A DNA stretch of 32,160 bases, taken from positions 1 to 32,160 of the forward strand of contig MU401788.1 of NCBI GenBank assembly GCA_022579005.1, read 5' to 3'. This DNA is from Poronia punctata. Taxonomy: Eukaryota > Ascomycota > Sordariomycetes > Xylariales > Xylariaceae. Numbering within the stretch: the stretch's first letter is position 1; every line of letters begins with the position of its first letter. The translations under genes were made by a program, and so were the position numbers. The notes under the pieces were generated by a model. The model had not been told where the DNA came from, searched no databases, and saw only the letters and a program-made list of their open reading frames with translations. Shown one piece after another: positions 22,850 through 32,160 of this stretch.

Positions 22850-23750
22850 CTAACTAGCAAAAGTTTTAAAAAATAAAATACTAAAAAAATTAATATCTTT
22901 ACTAGTACTAAACTATATATAGGAATATAAAGTAATTAACTTTAAGCAAATACTTAAAAATAAGCATAGCTTTAATAATACTATAGTTATAGTAAACAAA
23001 CTAAGTAAAAAGTTTTAAATAATACTATATACTATAAAAGTAATAGTATAATAAGTAGCTTAAATATACTATAAAAACCTATTTTAAATATTTTGCTTAC
23101 TTATAATAATAATGTTAAACTAAAAATTATAATTTATATTAGCATTTATAAATTAATTAACTAAAATTTTTAAAATTATTTAAATATTAGCTTTAATAAA
23201 GCATTATAAGTTTATAAAATAAGTAAAAATTATAAACAAATATTTAAACTAATAACTACGCCTTTATATTAACTACTACTAAAACAATTAGTTAAAATAA
23301 ATATTTATAATAAACTATGCCTAAGTAGCTATATTATATAAGTTTATAAAGCTTTTATTATATAAAGTAAAAAAAAGATTTTTAATACTTTTTTACTTTA
23401 ACTAAAAAAATAAATTGCTAAATAAAAAATAAAAAAACTATTATAAAAAAGGCTTAGCTACGCTAAAATGCTTAATAACAAGGTTATAAAATTAAAAAAC
23501 ACGTAAATATAGCAAAAGTATATTTGCAATAAATATAATAACATATAATAAACTAAGCTAATAAAAGCTATAAAAAGCTTAACTTTAACGTAAGAAATTA
23601 TATATTTATTATTAAAAAATATTAGTTTTAATAAACAAACTAACTATTTAATAAATTTAACTATTTTATACCTTAATAAAATTTTTAAAGCTTATTATAA
23701 AAAAGCAATATATATACTTTTAAAGTGCTAACTTTGTAGTAATTAACTAA
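22850..23750 (+). pseudogene. G2 integrase remnant
   Basis: At 22935-22946 the frame reads INFK where the first catalytic Asp of the core is expected (AAC for GAC at 22938). It is followed by VIVNKLSKKF (22986-23015), the counterpart of the conserved VVDRLSK strand, again with Asp to Asn. At 23584-23690 a segment starting FNVRNYIF corresponds to the GDxV start of the C-terminal GPY/F module. The integrase would have inserted the DNA copy with a 5-bp stagger. A frame change lies between the core and the C-terminal module. Confidence 0.8.
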
Positions 23751-23849
23751 TAAGTATTATGCTAACTAACTCTATAAATATTTAAATAACTTTTTACTAA
23801 AGCAAAAATTTAAAAATTTTAATAAAAAAACTATAAAGCTAATAAGCAA

Positions 23850-24050
23850 AAAAAAGTTTATAGTTAAAAAAATATAAACATTAAAACTATACTATAATAA
23901 ACTATAATATAAAGTTAATTAAAAAGGTTAAAATATTAATAAAAAATAGTATTTAGCTAAAAACTTTAAAAACAGCGCAAAATTACTAAAAAGTTTTTAT
24001 AAATAATACTTTAAAGCTATAAAATCCTTAGTTTAATTAGCTAAATAGCT
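23850..24050 (+). pseudogene. G2 chromodomain remnant
   Basis: In the same frame as the integrase C-terminal module (phase 1), 23899-23925 reads KL-stop-YKVN-stop-KG-stop, matching the LQYLVKWKGW core with Trp codons lost. 23953-24030 reads LAKNFKNSAKLLKSFYK, matching the C-terminal helix that follows the WEP turn in chromoviruses. This places G2 among the chromoviruses. About 150 bases then lead to the polypurine tract (24191-24202) and the 3' LTR. Confidence 0.72.
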
Positions 24051-24202
24051 ATAAGTAGTAAAAAAAAATAAGTCTAATAAACTTTATAAAAATAATAACA
24101 AAGTAATAATAAGTTTATTATAAAAAATATAATAAAAAAACAGGTAGTAAAATATAATAGTTAAATATGCTTTAAAATAAGTTATTTTTTTAAAAAGAAA
24201 GT

Positions 24203-24443
24203 AGTTATAAATTAGTTAAATAGCAGTATAGCTAACTAAGTAGCTTATAGCTATTACTTTTTTTAACTATAAATACTAAGACCTATACTTATAAACAGCT
24301 GTAGCCTTACTATAGCGTGCGCATATAGGTCTGCACACTTTATAAGATCTTAAAAGCTTTTTTTTTTTTTTTACCTTAAGATTTTTATTAATAGATTAAG
24401 TTACCTTTAAAAGCCTTGCTTTCTTTATAACCTAATTATAATA
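24203..24443 (+). repeat. 3' LTR of G2
   Basis: Direct repeat of 10511-10741, preceded by purine tract AAAAAGAAAG. It ends CCTAATTATAATA. The following TAATA at 24444 corresponds to TAGCG in copy a, and TAGCA stands beside the 5' LTR (10507-10511), so a 4-5 bp duplication blurred by RIP is possible but not proven. Confidence 0.8.
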
Positions 24444-24800
24444 TAATATATATTATTTAATAATATAATAATAATATACTATAAAGCTAAAAATTAATAA
24501 AGCACCTAGTACTATGCTAATAAAAAATATTAATTATTATATAAGCACAAATATGTTAAATACTTACTAAAGCAAAAAAAGTTAATAAATAACTTAAAAA
24601 CGCTTAAATAGTTTAAAAAAACCAATAAGTTATTTAAAAATTAAATAAATTAAAACTAAAATAAATTAGTATATATTAGTAATGACTTTATAAAATATTA
24701 TTATTATAGTAAAAAAAGCTATATAGCTAAGTATTGCTTAAAAAAATAAATAATTAGTATTAAATTGCTAATTAAGCAAAATTAAATAAAAACTATTTAA
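24444..24800 (+). pseudogene. G1 gag C-terminal remnant (copy c)
   Basis: Contains the CCHC knuckle at 24696-24737, where both early Cys codons and the His codon read as Tyr, the Gly before the His is now Ser, and the last Cys is intact. The surrounding reading (K, N, L and S rich) parallels copy a. The N-terminal half of gag is absent. Confidence 0.7.
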
Positions 24801-25639
24801 ATAGCTTAAACGTAAAATATAAAATATTTAAATAGCTTAGTTAAACTTTAAAAATTAAAAATTAAAAGCTAAGCTAAAGTAAAATAGTATATTTAATTTA
24901 TTTTAATAAAGTTTTATAAACTGTTTAGCACTATAAATTTAATCTAAATAGTAGCTATAAATTTTTAAAGTAATAAATAAAAGCTAAAAAGTTATTATAA
25001 ATATAAATATAAAAGCTTAAATTAATATTATATATAAAAACTTTATAATAAATCACTTATAAAAAGTAAATATTTTACTACTTTTATTAATAAAACTAAA
25101 TAAAAAGCTAATAAAGTACTAAGTATTTAATATAGCTAGTTTTTATATAGTTAACGTTTAAAAAATTAAAAAACTTTTAAGCAAGTATTTTATATAATAT
25201 ATAAAAAGCAAAAACTACTAAAGCTTTTAATATTATAGCTAAAAATAAGTTCATTAAGTATACTATTAAATATAACTCTTATATAATAGTTTTATAGCAA
25301 ATATTTAAAAATAAATTTTAAAACGTTTACTAAAAATATAATTAGTAATTAAACAATATATGTTGCTAACTTAATAAATATAAGTATTAGTTTTAAAAAA
25401 TATTATTATTATTTAAAATTAGTAATAACCTTAGGATTAAAAATAAAATAAATTTATTTAAGTATTTTAAAGCGTTTTAGCATATATATTTTAAACTATT
25501 AGTAAAAAAGTGGCTAATGCTAAAAAAAGCATAATATGTAATAAACTTAATAAAATAAGTATAAGTATTTTTTATTTTAATTTATTTTACTATAAAAGCT
25601 TTATAATAAGTGCTTAAAAAGTATGTTAAAAAAACTTTT

Positions 25640-26835
25640 AAATAAGCTATATATAGTACTTAAAAGTAAATATAAAACTTTTTATTTTATTTATACTTAA
25701 AAAAATAAAACTATAAAGCTTTATATTAAATATAAAAGCTTAAATAAAATAATTATATAAAATAAATATTTTTACTTTTTATATTAAAAGTAATAAATAA
25801 GCTAAAGTTAGTAAAAATTCTTTTAAAGCTAAACTTTCAAAATGCTTATAATAATATAATATTTAAATTAAATATAATAATAACTAAAAAACGGCTTTTT
25901 AAATAAAATATAGTTATTTAAATATATAGTTATGCTTTTTAAACTAATTAATATGCTTATAACCTTTTAAGCCTATATATATAAAGCTTTAGCTAGTTAA
26001 ATAGATTATATTTATATAGTTTACTTAAATAATATTAGAATATTTTTAAAAGAATTAGAAAATAAAAAAACTATTTTTAGCTAATATATAAATAATTAGT
26101 AAAGTATTAGCTATTTATAAAGCTATTAAGATATAAGTTTTTTAAAATTAAAATAGAGTTTTTAAAGTTTATTATTATAACTAAAAAATAAAAATAAATT
26201 TTTAAAAGGTTACTATTATTTAAAAAATAAAAAGTACTAACTTTAGTATATAATATATAAATATTTTTAAAGTTTATTAACTTTTATAAAAAGTTTATAG
26301 CTAAATACGTATATAAATATTACTATGCTAATTATAACAATTTTAAAAAGTTATACTTTGTTAAGCTATATTTTTAAATAAAGTTTAAAAGTAAATTAAG
26401 TATTTAAATATATAAAAAAGCTTTATTTTAATAACTACTTTTTACTACTAAAATAGCTATTTAAATATAAAAAGAAAATATAATAATAAAATTAATATTA
26501 AAAATATTATTATAAGTTTATAAAAAAATATAAAAAGTAATTATTTATTAGTTATAAAAGCTTATATATATAAAAACTAAATAAGCAATAAGCTAATAAA
26601 AGCTTTTAATAAGAATAAAAAGCTATAAACTTTAGCAATAATACTTTAAAAAAAAACCTTTTATAATATAAATAAATTATATATATTAAAAAAATAAAAT
26701 TAACTTATTAGTGTAATTTTTTTAAAAGAGCTTGTTTATTAAGTATATAAGCTAATATAATTTAATTTTAATATAAAATATTAATTAAGTATATTAAACT
26801 TAGTAAGTAAACTATTAAAAAGCTAAAATATAGCT
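25640..26835 (+). pseudogene. G1 reverse transcriptase and RNase H remnant (copy c)
   Basis: The finger motif starts at 25692 (YT-stop-KNKTIKLYIKYKSLNK). The catalytic box at 26022-26033 reads YLNN, with both Asp codons changed to Asn at 26028-26033. The thumb and RNase H segments follow at 26150-26835, the RRPDY end having decayed to KS-stop-NI near 26818. Compared with copy a, more conserved residues are lost, so this copy has gone through more RIP. A weak protease region probably lies between 24800 and 25640, but I could not identify its active site. Confidence 0.85.
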
Positions 26836-27019
26836 AAAGAAAATCTAGTATACAAATATAATAATAATATTAAAACAGCTTTAACTAGTTAGCAAGCTAC
26901 TATAAAAAATTTAATATTTCCTAATAAAAGTTTTTTTTTAAAGTACAATATTAGCTTATACTACTAAAGCAGCTTAAAAAGCTTTATTAAACTTATACTT
27001 ATTAGCTTTTTTAGTAATA

Positions 27020-28150
27020 AAAATATAAATTATAAATTTATAAGCTTATAAATTACTAAACTTTTAGTATATAATTATAAATAATTTTTAAAAGTAAAAA
27101 AGTAAAAAGTATTAATATATATATTTTATTTATATATTATATACTATATGAATAATAATAGTAAATTATTTAATAAAAGTTACTACTAAAAGTATAAAAA
27201 CCACTTTTGTTTATATAAAAAAGCTAAAGCTATTATTTATATCTAATATGTTTTATATATTATAGCTAAAGGATTAGCTTAAAGTAAAATATCTTTTTAA
27301 CTAGTAGCTTTAATATAATTTTATAAAATAGTTTATAAACTATAAGCTAAAACTTTTACTTTTATAAAACTTATAAAACCTATATGCTATAAAGCTAAAA
27401 TATATAAAAAGTATTATAGTAATAAGAAAAATATATTATACTTCAAAAAGTAGCTAATAATTTTAACTTAAAAAGCTTTAGTAAAGTAACTAATATATTA
27501 GCACTGTAAAAACTTTAAAGCTAAGCATAAAAAAATTGCTTAGCTATTATAGCGCAGGTTTTATTAAAAAAGCTTAAAGTAAAACGTTTAAAAATATATT
27601 ACTAGCTATATATAATATAAAAACGCTTAAAAGCTAAAATATAAACTTTATAAAAGGCTTTAATTATTATTTTTATTAAAGTAGCTATTTTAAAAAATTA
27701 GCTTAAATTTTATTATAAAACTACATTTATATATAAAAGCTAATAGAAATATCTATAATATTATTTTCATTATTATAAATTAGTTTAAAACATAGTATTA
27801 TTTATTTAAATTAAAAAAAAGCTTAATACTATTAAACTTATAGCAATTATATATTAAAAGAAAATTTACTAATATAAATATTTTAAAAAAACTATAAGTA
27901 GAAAAAATAAACTTATTATAAGTAAAGTTTTTTTAAAAAAATTATAAAATATAAAAAGTATATTAGTAGCTATTTACTATATAATACTTATAAACTAATA
28001 GCTAAATAAAATAAATATACTAAACTTTATAAAAGTATTTTTATACTTTTTATGCTAATAAGTTAAATAGCTAAATTAAAATATTATAAAAGCTAAGTTT
28101 ATATATAATAATAGCTAATATATTATTATAAGCTACTTACTATTTAAAGC
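27020..28150 (+). pseudogene. G1 integrase remnant (copy c)
   Basis: Collinear with the copy a and copy b integrase. YNNS is at 28104-28115 and the degraded GQTERVNQ counterpart at about 27998-28025. Position 27077 is where the other G1 copies b and 0 meet, so this copy shows the uninterrupted target of both copy 0 and element A. Confidence 0.6.
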
Positions 28151-28544
28151 ACTATATAAGTATTACTTAAAAATGTTAAATAAATACTAAAGCAGCTTTG
28201 ATTTAATATTTAAAAAGTAAAAAAAAAGCTATAGCAAATAAAAGCTATATATTATACTATTTATAAATACTAAAAACAAGCTATAAAAATAATATAAAAG
28301 CATTATAATAAATATTATATATTAAAAAGGTTTTAAGCAAGTAATATAGTAAAGCTATTAATAGTATACTTTAAGTTTAAATATAGTTAGCTTTTATATA
28401 TATTAAAGTTAAAGTTATTAAAAAAGTAAAAAGTTTATTTTTAAGTTTATAATATATCTTTTATATTATTATTTAAATTATAAATAAACTAGCAAGAAAA
28501 TACTAATTAAATAATATTACTTAAATAAAAAAATAAATAAAAAC

Positions 28545-28705
28545 TTAAATAATAAAAATATTATGTAGCATTAAAATAATTAAAGTGAATAAAAATACTT
28601 AAGAAAATAAAAGGGCTAGCTAATAAAATATAATATTTAAAAGCTAGCTAAGCATTTAGCAAATATAAGCTATTTACTAAACTAATATAAAAAAAATTAA
28701 AAAAG
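28545..28705 (+). pseudogene. G1 chromodomain remnant (copy c)
   Basis: Matches copy a at 15205-15362. The KYL-x-K core, the region of lost Trp codons and the LAKHLAN-like helix (about 28640-28670) are recognisable only by comparison. It ends at an A-rich spacer before the 3' tail. Confidence 0.5.
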
Positions 28706-30247
28706 CTTATATTAAATAAAATAATAAGTAGAATACTTATATTATTATATAAGTACTAAAGTTATAAAGTATATATTTAATTAATAAAAAAGTAGTAAGC
28801 TATTGCTAAGTAAGCTAAAACTAAGCTATAATATTATAAAAAATCAAAAACTTATACTTTAATACACTTATTATAACCTAAAAAATATTTAAACTATTAA
28901 TATAAAAAATATTATTACTAAATAAAAGGTTAGTAAGCAAAAGTTAAAAAGTAGCTAAGAAAGTAAATATTATACTGTACTATTAAAATAGCTATAGGCT
29001 ATAATGTAATAAATATTATAAATAAAGCTAATAATGATAATAAAAATTATTTTATATATAAAAGTCTTTAATAAGCTTTTTTAATATTAATAAACGTTTT
29101 AATACTTTTATTTTTAGAAGCTTTTTTAAAGTTTAGCTTTTTATTAGGAGCGTTTAAAATAAATATATATAACTAGTATAAATAAAGATTTAAGTTGCTT
29201 AAAAAGCTATTTTAATACTTTTTAAAAAATTAAAAAACTAAGCTTTATATAAAATGTTATAAAAATTAGTAAGTAAAAGCTTTTTTTTACTAATATAAAA
29301 CAGTTAAGTATTAGTAACTATACTAGTAAATAACCAGTAAAAGTATAAACTATAAAAAAGCAATAATAATAATTAATAAATAATAAATAAAAACTAATTT
29401 TTAATAAATAGTAGTATAGTAATTTTCTTTTTAGTATAATTAACTTTTTTTTAAATATAAGTATATGCTAAAAAGCTAAGCTTACTTTAAATAAGCAAAA
29501 TATATATTAACTTATAATAATAAAAGTATTTTTTAGCAAAGTAGTATTTTTATGTTTATTTTATTTTCAGCTTTAATAATATTAGCTTAATAAGTTTACT
29601 AAATAGTATTAGTTTTAGCGCAAAAGCAAAAAGTATATTATATAATATTTTAAGCTATACTAAGCAAAATAAAAAGTATTTTTTAAAAAATTAATATTTA
29701 ATAAAACTAAAAAGCAAAAAATTTAGTAAATATATAATATAATAGTTATAATAATCTTTTTTATAAAAACTATAATTAATATTGCTAATATAGTAAAAAT
29801 AATAAATATAAAATTTTAAATATATACTAAAAATATAATATTAGCACAGCTTTTTACTAAGTATTATTATAACTTTTAGCTTATTATTATTAAGCTTACA
29901 AAAATTATAATTAAAATTAAAAGTTTTATATTTAAAAATAACTAGCTTAGTTTAGTATTAAAAGTATATTAGTATATAAAATTAACATAAAAAAGCTTTA
30001 AAAGTAGTATAGCAGTAGTTGCTTAGCAAGAAGCCTAATAAAGTAAAAAAGCTAAAAAAGCAAATTTTAAAAATAAGGTTATAATTTTTTTAAAAAAAAT
30101 AAAGCTAAATATAATTAATAAGTTAATAAAAAATAGCTTATAAAATATAATAAAGCAATTTAATTAAAAATTTAAAAGCAGGCCTAATTATTAAATATAC
30201 TTATAAATATTAATATTGCTAAAAACTAGTAAGTTAAAAGAAATTAA
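28706..30247 (+). other. G1 3' tail in copy c, function unknown
   Basis: 1.54 kb between chromodomain and LTR, collinear with 13618-15204 of copy a. The polypurine tract is decayed here (TTAAAAGAAATTAA before the LTR at 30248). No feature beyond the shared tail is visible. Confidence 0.6.
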
Positions 30248-30477
30248 TCTAATAAAGCACCTAGCTAAAAGACTTACTTACTAAGCTATTTATATATAAA
30301 CTATATTCTAGCTAAAGCTACGCTAACTAATAGCTAAAGCTTTACTAGTTATACTTTTATTTTTATTTTTTTATGCTAGTTTAGTTAGCTAGATAAGTGA
30401 AAGCTATTTAATATACCTAGTTTTTAAAATTGCTAGCAATATTCCTTTATAACTACTTTATTGCTTAAACCCTTATA
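30248..30477 (+). repeat. 3' LTR of G1 copy c
   Basis: About 230 bp, starting TCTAATAAAGCACC and ending AAACCCTTATA. It shares the TATATAAACTATAT insertion with the LTR of copy e. The five bases after it are TAAAG; no matching left flank is present in the window. Confidence 0.85.
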
Positions 30478-31741
30478 TAAAGCTATATAAAATAAGTAAA
30501 TAAACTAAGGTTTTTTACTTATTTAACTTTTATTATATATTAATAAATAAAAAATATATATAAAATTAGCTTATAATAAACTTTTAAGGTTTTAATAAAA
30601 TAGCTATTTTAAATAACAATTTTAAATTTCTTTAATTAAAAATAATTAAGTTAGTTAAAAGCAAGCAATATATTATAATAATAAACGCTACTATATTTTT
30701 TATTAATATAAGGCTTATTTAAACCATAAAAACTAATTTATAATAGTAAGCTTATAAAGCTTAAAATAATTAATTATAATACTTATAAAGTTTTGTAATT
30801 TACTAGCTTATATTTAAAATTTTATAAATTAAATTTTAAAACTATATAAGTTATTTTATAAAGCTTTTATTAACTATATAGTTCTACTTTTAAATAATAA
30901 AGCTAATTACTTAAAATACTTATAAAAGGTATTTAATGTATTTAAATAAAAACGATTTTTAATATTATTAAAAAATATTTTTAAAGTATTTTTTAATATA
31001 ATTACTAAGCTTTTATATTAACTTTTTAAAAAGAAATAATAATAAAGTACTACTTTGCTGCTTTTATAAACTTTATATTTTTAAAAAACCTAAAAGCCTT
31101 AAAGCAATACTTTAATATTAACAAGTTTTTTTAAACGCTATTATTATCCTATGCTTAATATATAAAACCTTTATAAAAAAACCTACTTTGCTTAATAAAA
31201 AACATATAGAAAAAAACTATTAAACAATAACTTGAAAAAACATTAAGCATATATTAAGTTAACTTACTTTAAACCAATTAAAGCTAAGCTTAAAGTTTTT
31301 AAGCTATATAAAACTTTATTTTTAAAAATACTATTTTTAAATATTATAACTTAGCGTAAATATTGTTTATATAAATAAACACTTTATTAAAAAAAGGCTT
31401 TAAAGTTATACTATGTTATACTAAAAAAAGTTATAAGTAATAATTTAAATTTACTATTTTAAATATATAAGTAAAACAAATAATGTTTTTAAGTTAACTA
31501 TTTTTTAACTAAAATTAAAATATAAACTATTTAAAATAAAAGTAGCATATATAATATAAGCTTATAAGTACTTAAAAATATTAATTAAAGCTTTAAACAA
31601 CTTTATAATAATATTAATAAACTATTTTACTATTAAAAGCATATTTAATTACACTAGCTTTAATATTACTTTAATAAATAAAGTAAATAAAAAGGTAATT
31701 AATATATTAATTTATTTTTTATAGTATAGCTTATAAGTTTA
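30478..31741 (+). other. Unassigned TE-like block F2
   Basis: 1.26 kb between the 3' LTR of copy c and the 5' LTR of copy d, with no match elsewhere in the window. It is RIP-like throughout. A plus-strand reading from about 30650 to 31450 looks protein-like when stops are read as Gln or Trp, with Lys/Leu/Tyr-rich helices, but no family motif is recognisable. It may be part of an older element into which copies c and d inserted. Confidence 0.4.
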
Positions 31742-31966
31742 TATAATAGGGCACCTAGCTAAAAAACCTATTTGCTAAGCTATTTGCGTACAAACTACTT
31801 ATTAGCTAAAGCTATGCTAACTAATAGCTAAGGCTTTGCTAGTTATACTTTTTTTAATTCTTTTAGCTAGTTTAGTTACTTACTTAGCTAATTAAATAAA
31901 AGTTATTTAATATACTTAGTTTTTAAAATTGCTAGCAATATTACTTTATAATTACTTTATTATTTA
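31742..31966 (+). repeat. 5' LTR of G1 copy d
   Basis: About 225 bp, from TATAATAGGGCACC to AAACTTTTATA. It belongs to the short LTR subfamily of copies 0 and a, and is visibly more bleached than the LTRs of copy a. Confidence 0.85.
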
Positions 31967-32160
31967 AACTTTTATACTTTTTTATTTTTATATTTTTAAG
32001 TTATAATATAATATTTAGTAAAAAAATTTAAACTAAAAACTAAGCATAGTTTATAATTATTAAGTAAATAACTAGCAATAATATAAATAAGCTTAATAAA
32101 CTTAATATTAAAAATAAGCAATAAAAATTAAAAAAACTAGCTAATAGTTAAGCTAAATTT
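31742..32160 (+). mobile_element. G1 gypsy copy d, 5' LTR and start of gag region
   Basis: A plus-strand copy running off the right edge. Its LTR (31742-31966) is followed by internal sequence from 31967 that matches the reverse complement of 20546 downwards in copy a, and of 741 downwards in copy 0, with transition differences. The flank GTTTA at 31737-31741 would be its left target duplication. Confidence 0.85.

Larger units (their letters stand above)
10511..24443 (+). mobile_element. G2 gypsy chromovirus, near complete, split by G1 copy a
   Basis: Two direct repeats of 231-241 bp (10511-10741 and 24203-24443) flank gag, protease, RT, RNase H, integrase and chromodomain remnants, all on the plus strand. 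The element is interrupted at 13395-20769 by G1 copy a. Removing that copy and one CAAAG gives an element of about 6.55 kb, normal for a fungal chromovirus. Gag sequence lies left of the insertion and RT sequence right of it, as expected if the two parts were once continuous. The right flank is G1 copy c; the left flank is F1, which does not match it. Confidence 0.85.
24444..30477 (+). mobile_element. G1 gypsy copy c, lacking the 5' LTR and first kilobase
   Basis: Plus-strand G1 internal sequence and 3' LTR. It starts abruptly at the end of G2, at a point matching about 19530 of copy a, roughly 1 kb inside the element. From there it is collinear with copy a throughout: gag knuckle at 24696-24737, RT box at 26022-26033, RNase H end near 26835, integrase YNNS at 28104-28115, chromodomain near 28545-28705, then the 3' tail and the LTR. 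It is more A+T-rich than copy a, and its LTR is of the same subfamily as that of copy e. The missing 5' part is not found left of G2. Confidence 0.88.

Noticed and set aside
1..32160. Organelle or bacterial AT-rich genome
   Set aside because: There are no rRNA or tRNA genes and no long open frames. The gypsy chromovirus content and transition-only divergence point to a fungal nucleus.
1..32160. tRNA genes, CRISPR arrays, riboswitches, origins or active promoters
   Set aside because: No cloverleaf with a GTTCGA-like T loop, no evenly spaced short repeats and no genes needing such signals were seen. TATA-like words are everywhere and carry no information here.

Overview
The window contains no intact gene. 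It looks like a block of AT-rich heterochromatin from a filamentous ascomycete. It is built almost entirely of long terminal repeat (LTR) retrotransposons and one DNA transposon, stacked inside one another and destroyed by repeat-induced point mutation (RIP). The reasons: by eye only about a fifth of bases are G or C; surviving C sits mostly before T and surviving G mostly after A, while CA and TG are scarce; copies of one element differ almost only by C/T and G/A transitions; every reading frame is full of TAA and TAG where family alignments expect Gln or Trp. The species cannot be named from this.

Two Ty3/gypsy chromovirus families are present. Family G1 has LTRs of about 223-240 bp (ancestral ends TGTAA...TTACA) and an internal region of about 6.9 kb reading gag with a CCHC knuckle, protease/RT/RNase H, integrase, chromodomain, then an unexplained 1.5-1.6 kb tail. 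Family G2 has LTRs of about 231-241 bp and gag, protease, RT, RNase H, integrase and chromodomain. A third element, called A here, is a 3.4 kb terminal-inverted-repeat DNA transposon.

Layout: 1-964, 5' end of a minus-strand G1 copy (copy 0) that leaves the window. 965-7555, 3' half of a plus-strand G1 copy (copy b), split by element A at 995-4377. 7556-9057, the 3' end of another plus-strand G1 copy (copy e) with its LTR. 9058-10510, unassigned TE-like DNA (F1). 10511-13394 and 20770-24443, a G2 copy split by a full-length minus-strand G1 copy (copy a, 13395-20769) whose 5-bp target duplication CAAAG is still perfect. 24444-30477, a plus-strand G1 copy lacking its 5' end (copy c). 30478-31741, unassigned DNA (F2). 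31742-32160, the 5' LTR and start of another plus-strand G1 copy (copy d).

Nothing here is likely to be expressed. The biology is that of a transposon graveyard: both gypsy families carry chromodomain remnants, which in this clade direct integration to already silenced chromatin, and RIP then inactivated each arrival. The points most worth following are the 3' tail of G1, the unidentified transposase of element A with its Gly/Lys-rich tail, the unassigned blocks F1 and F2, and the flanks of G2, which do not match each other as a simple insertion requires.
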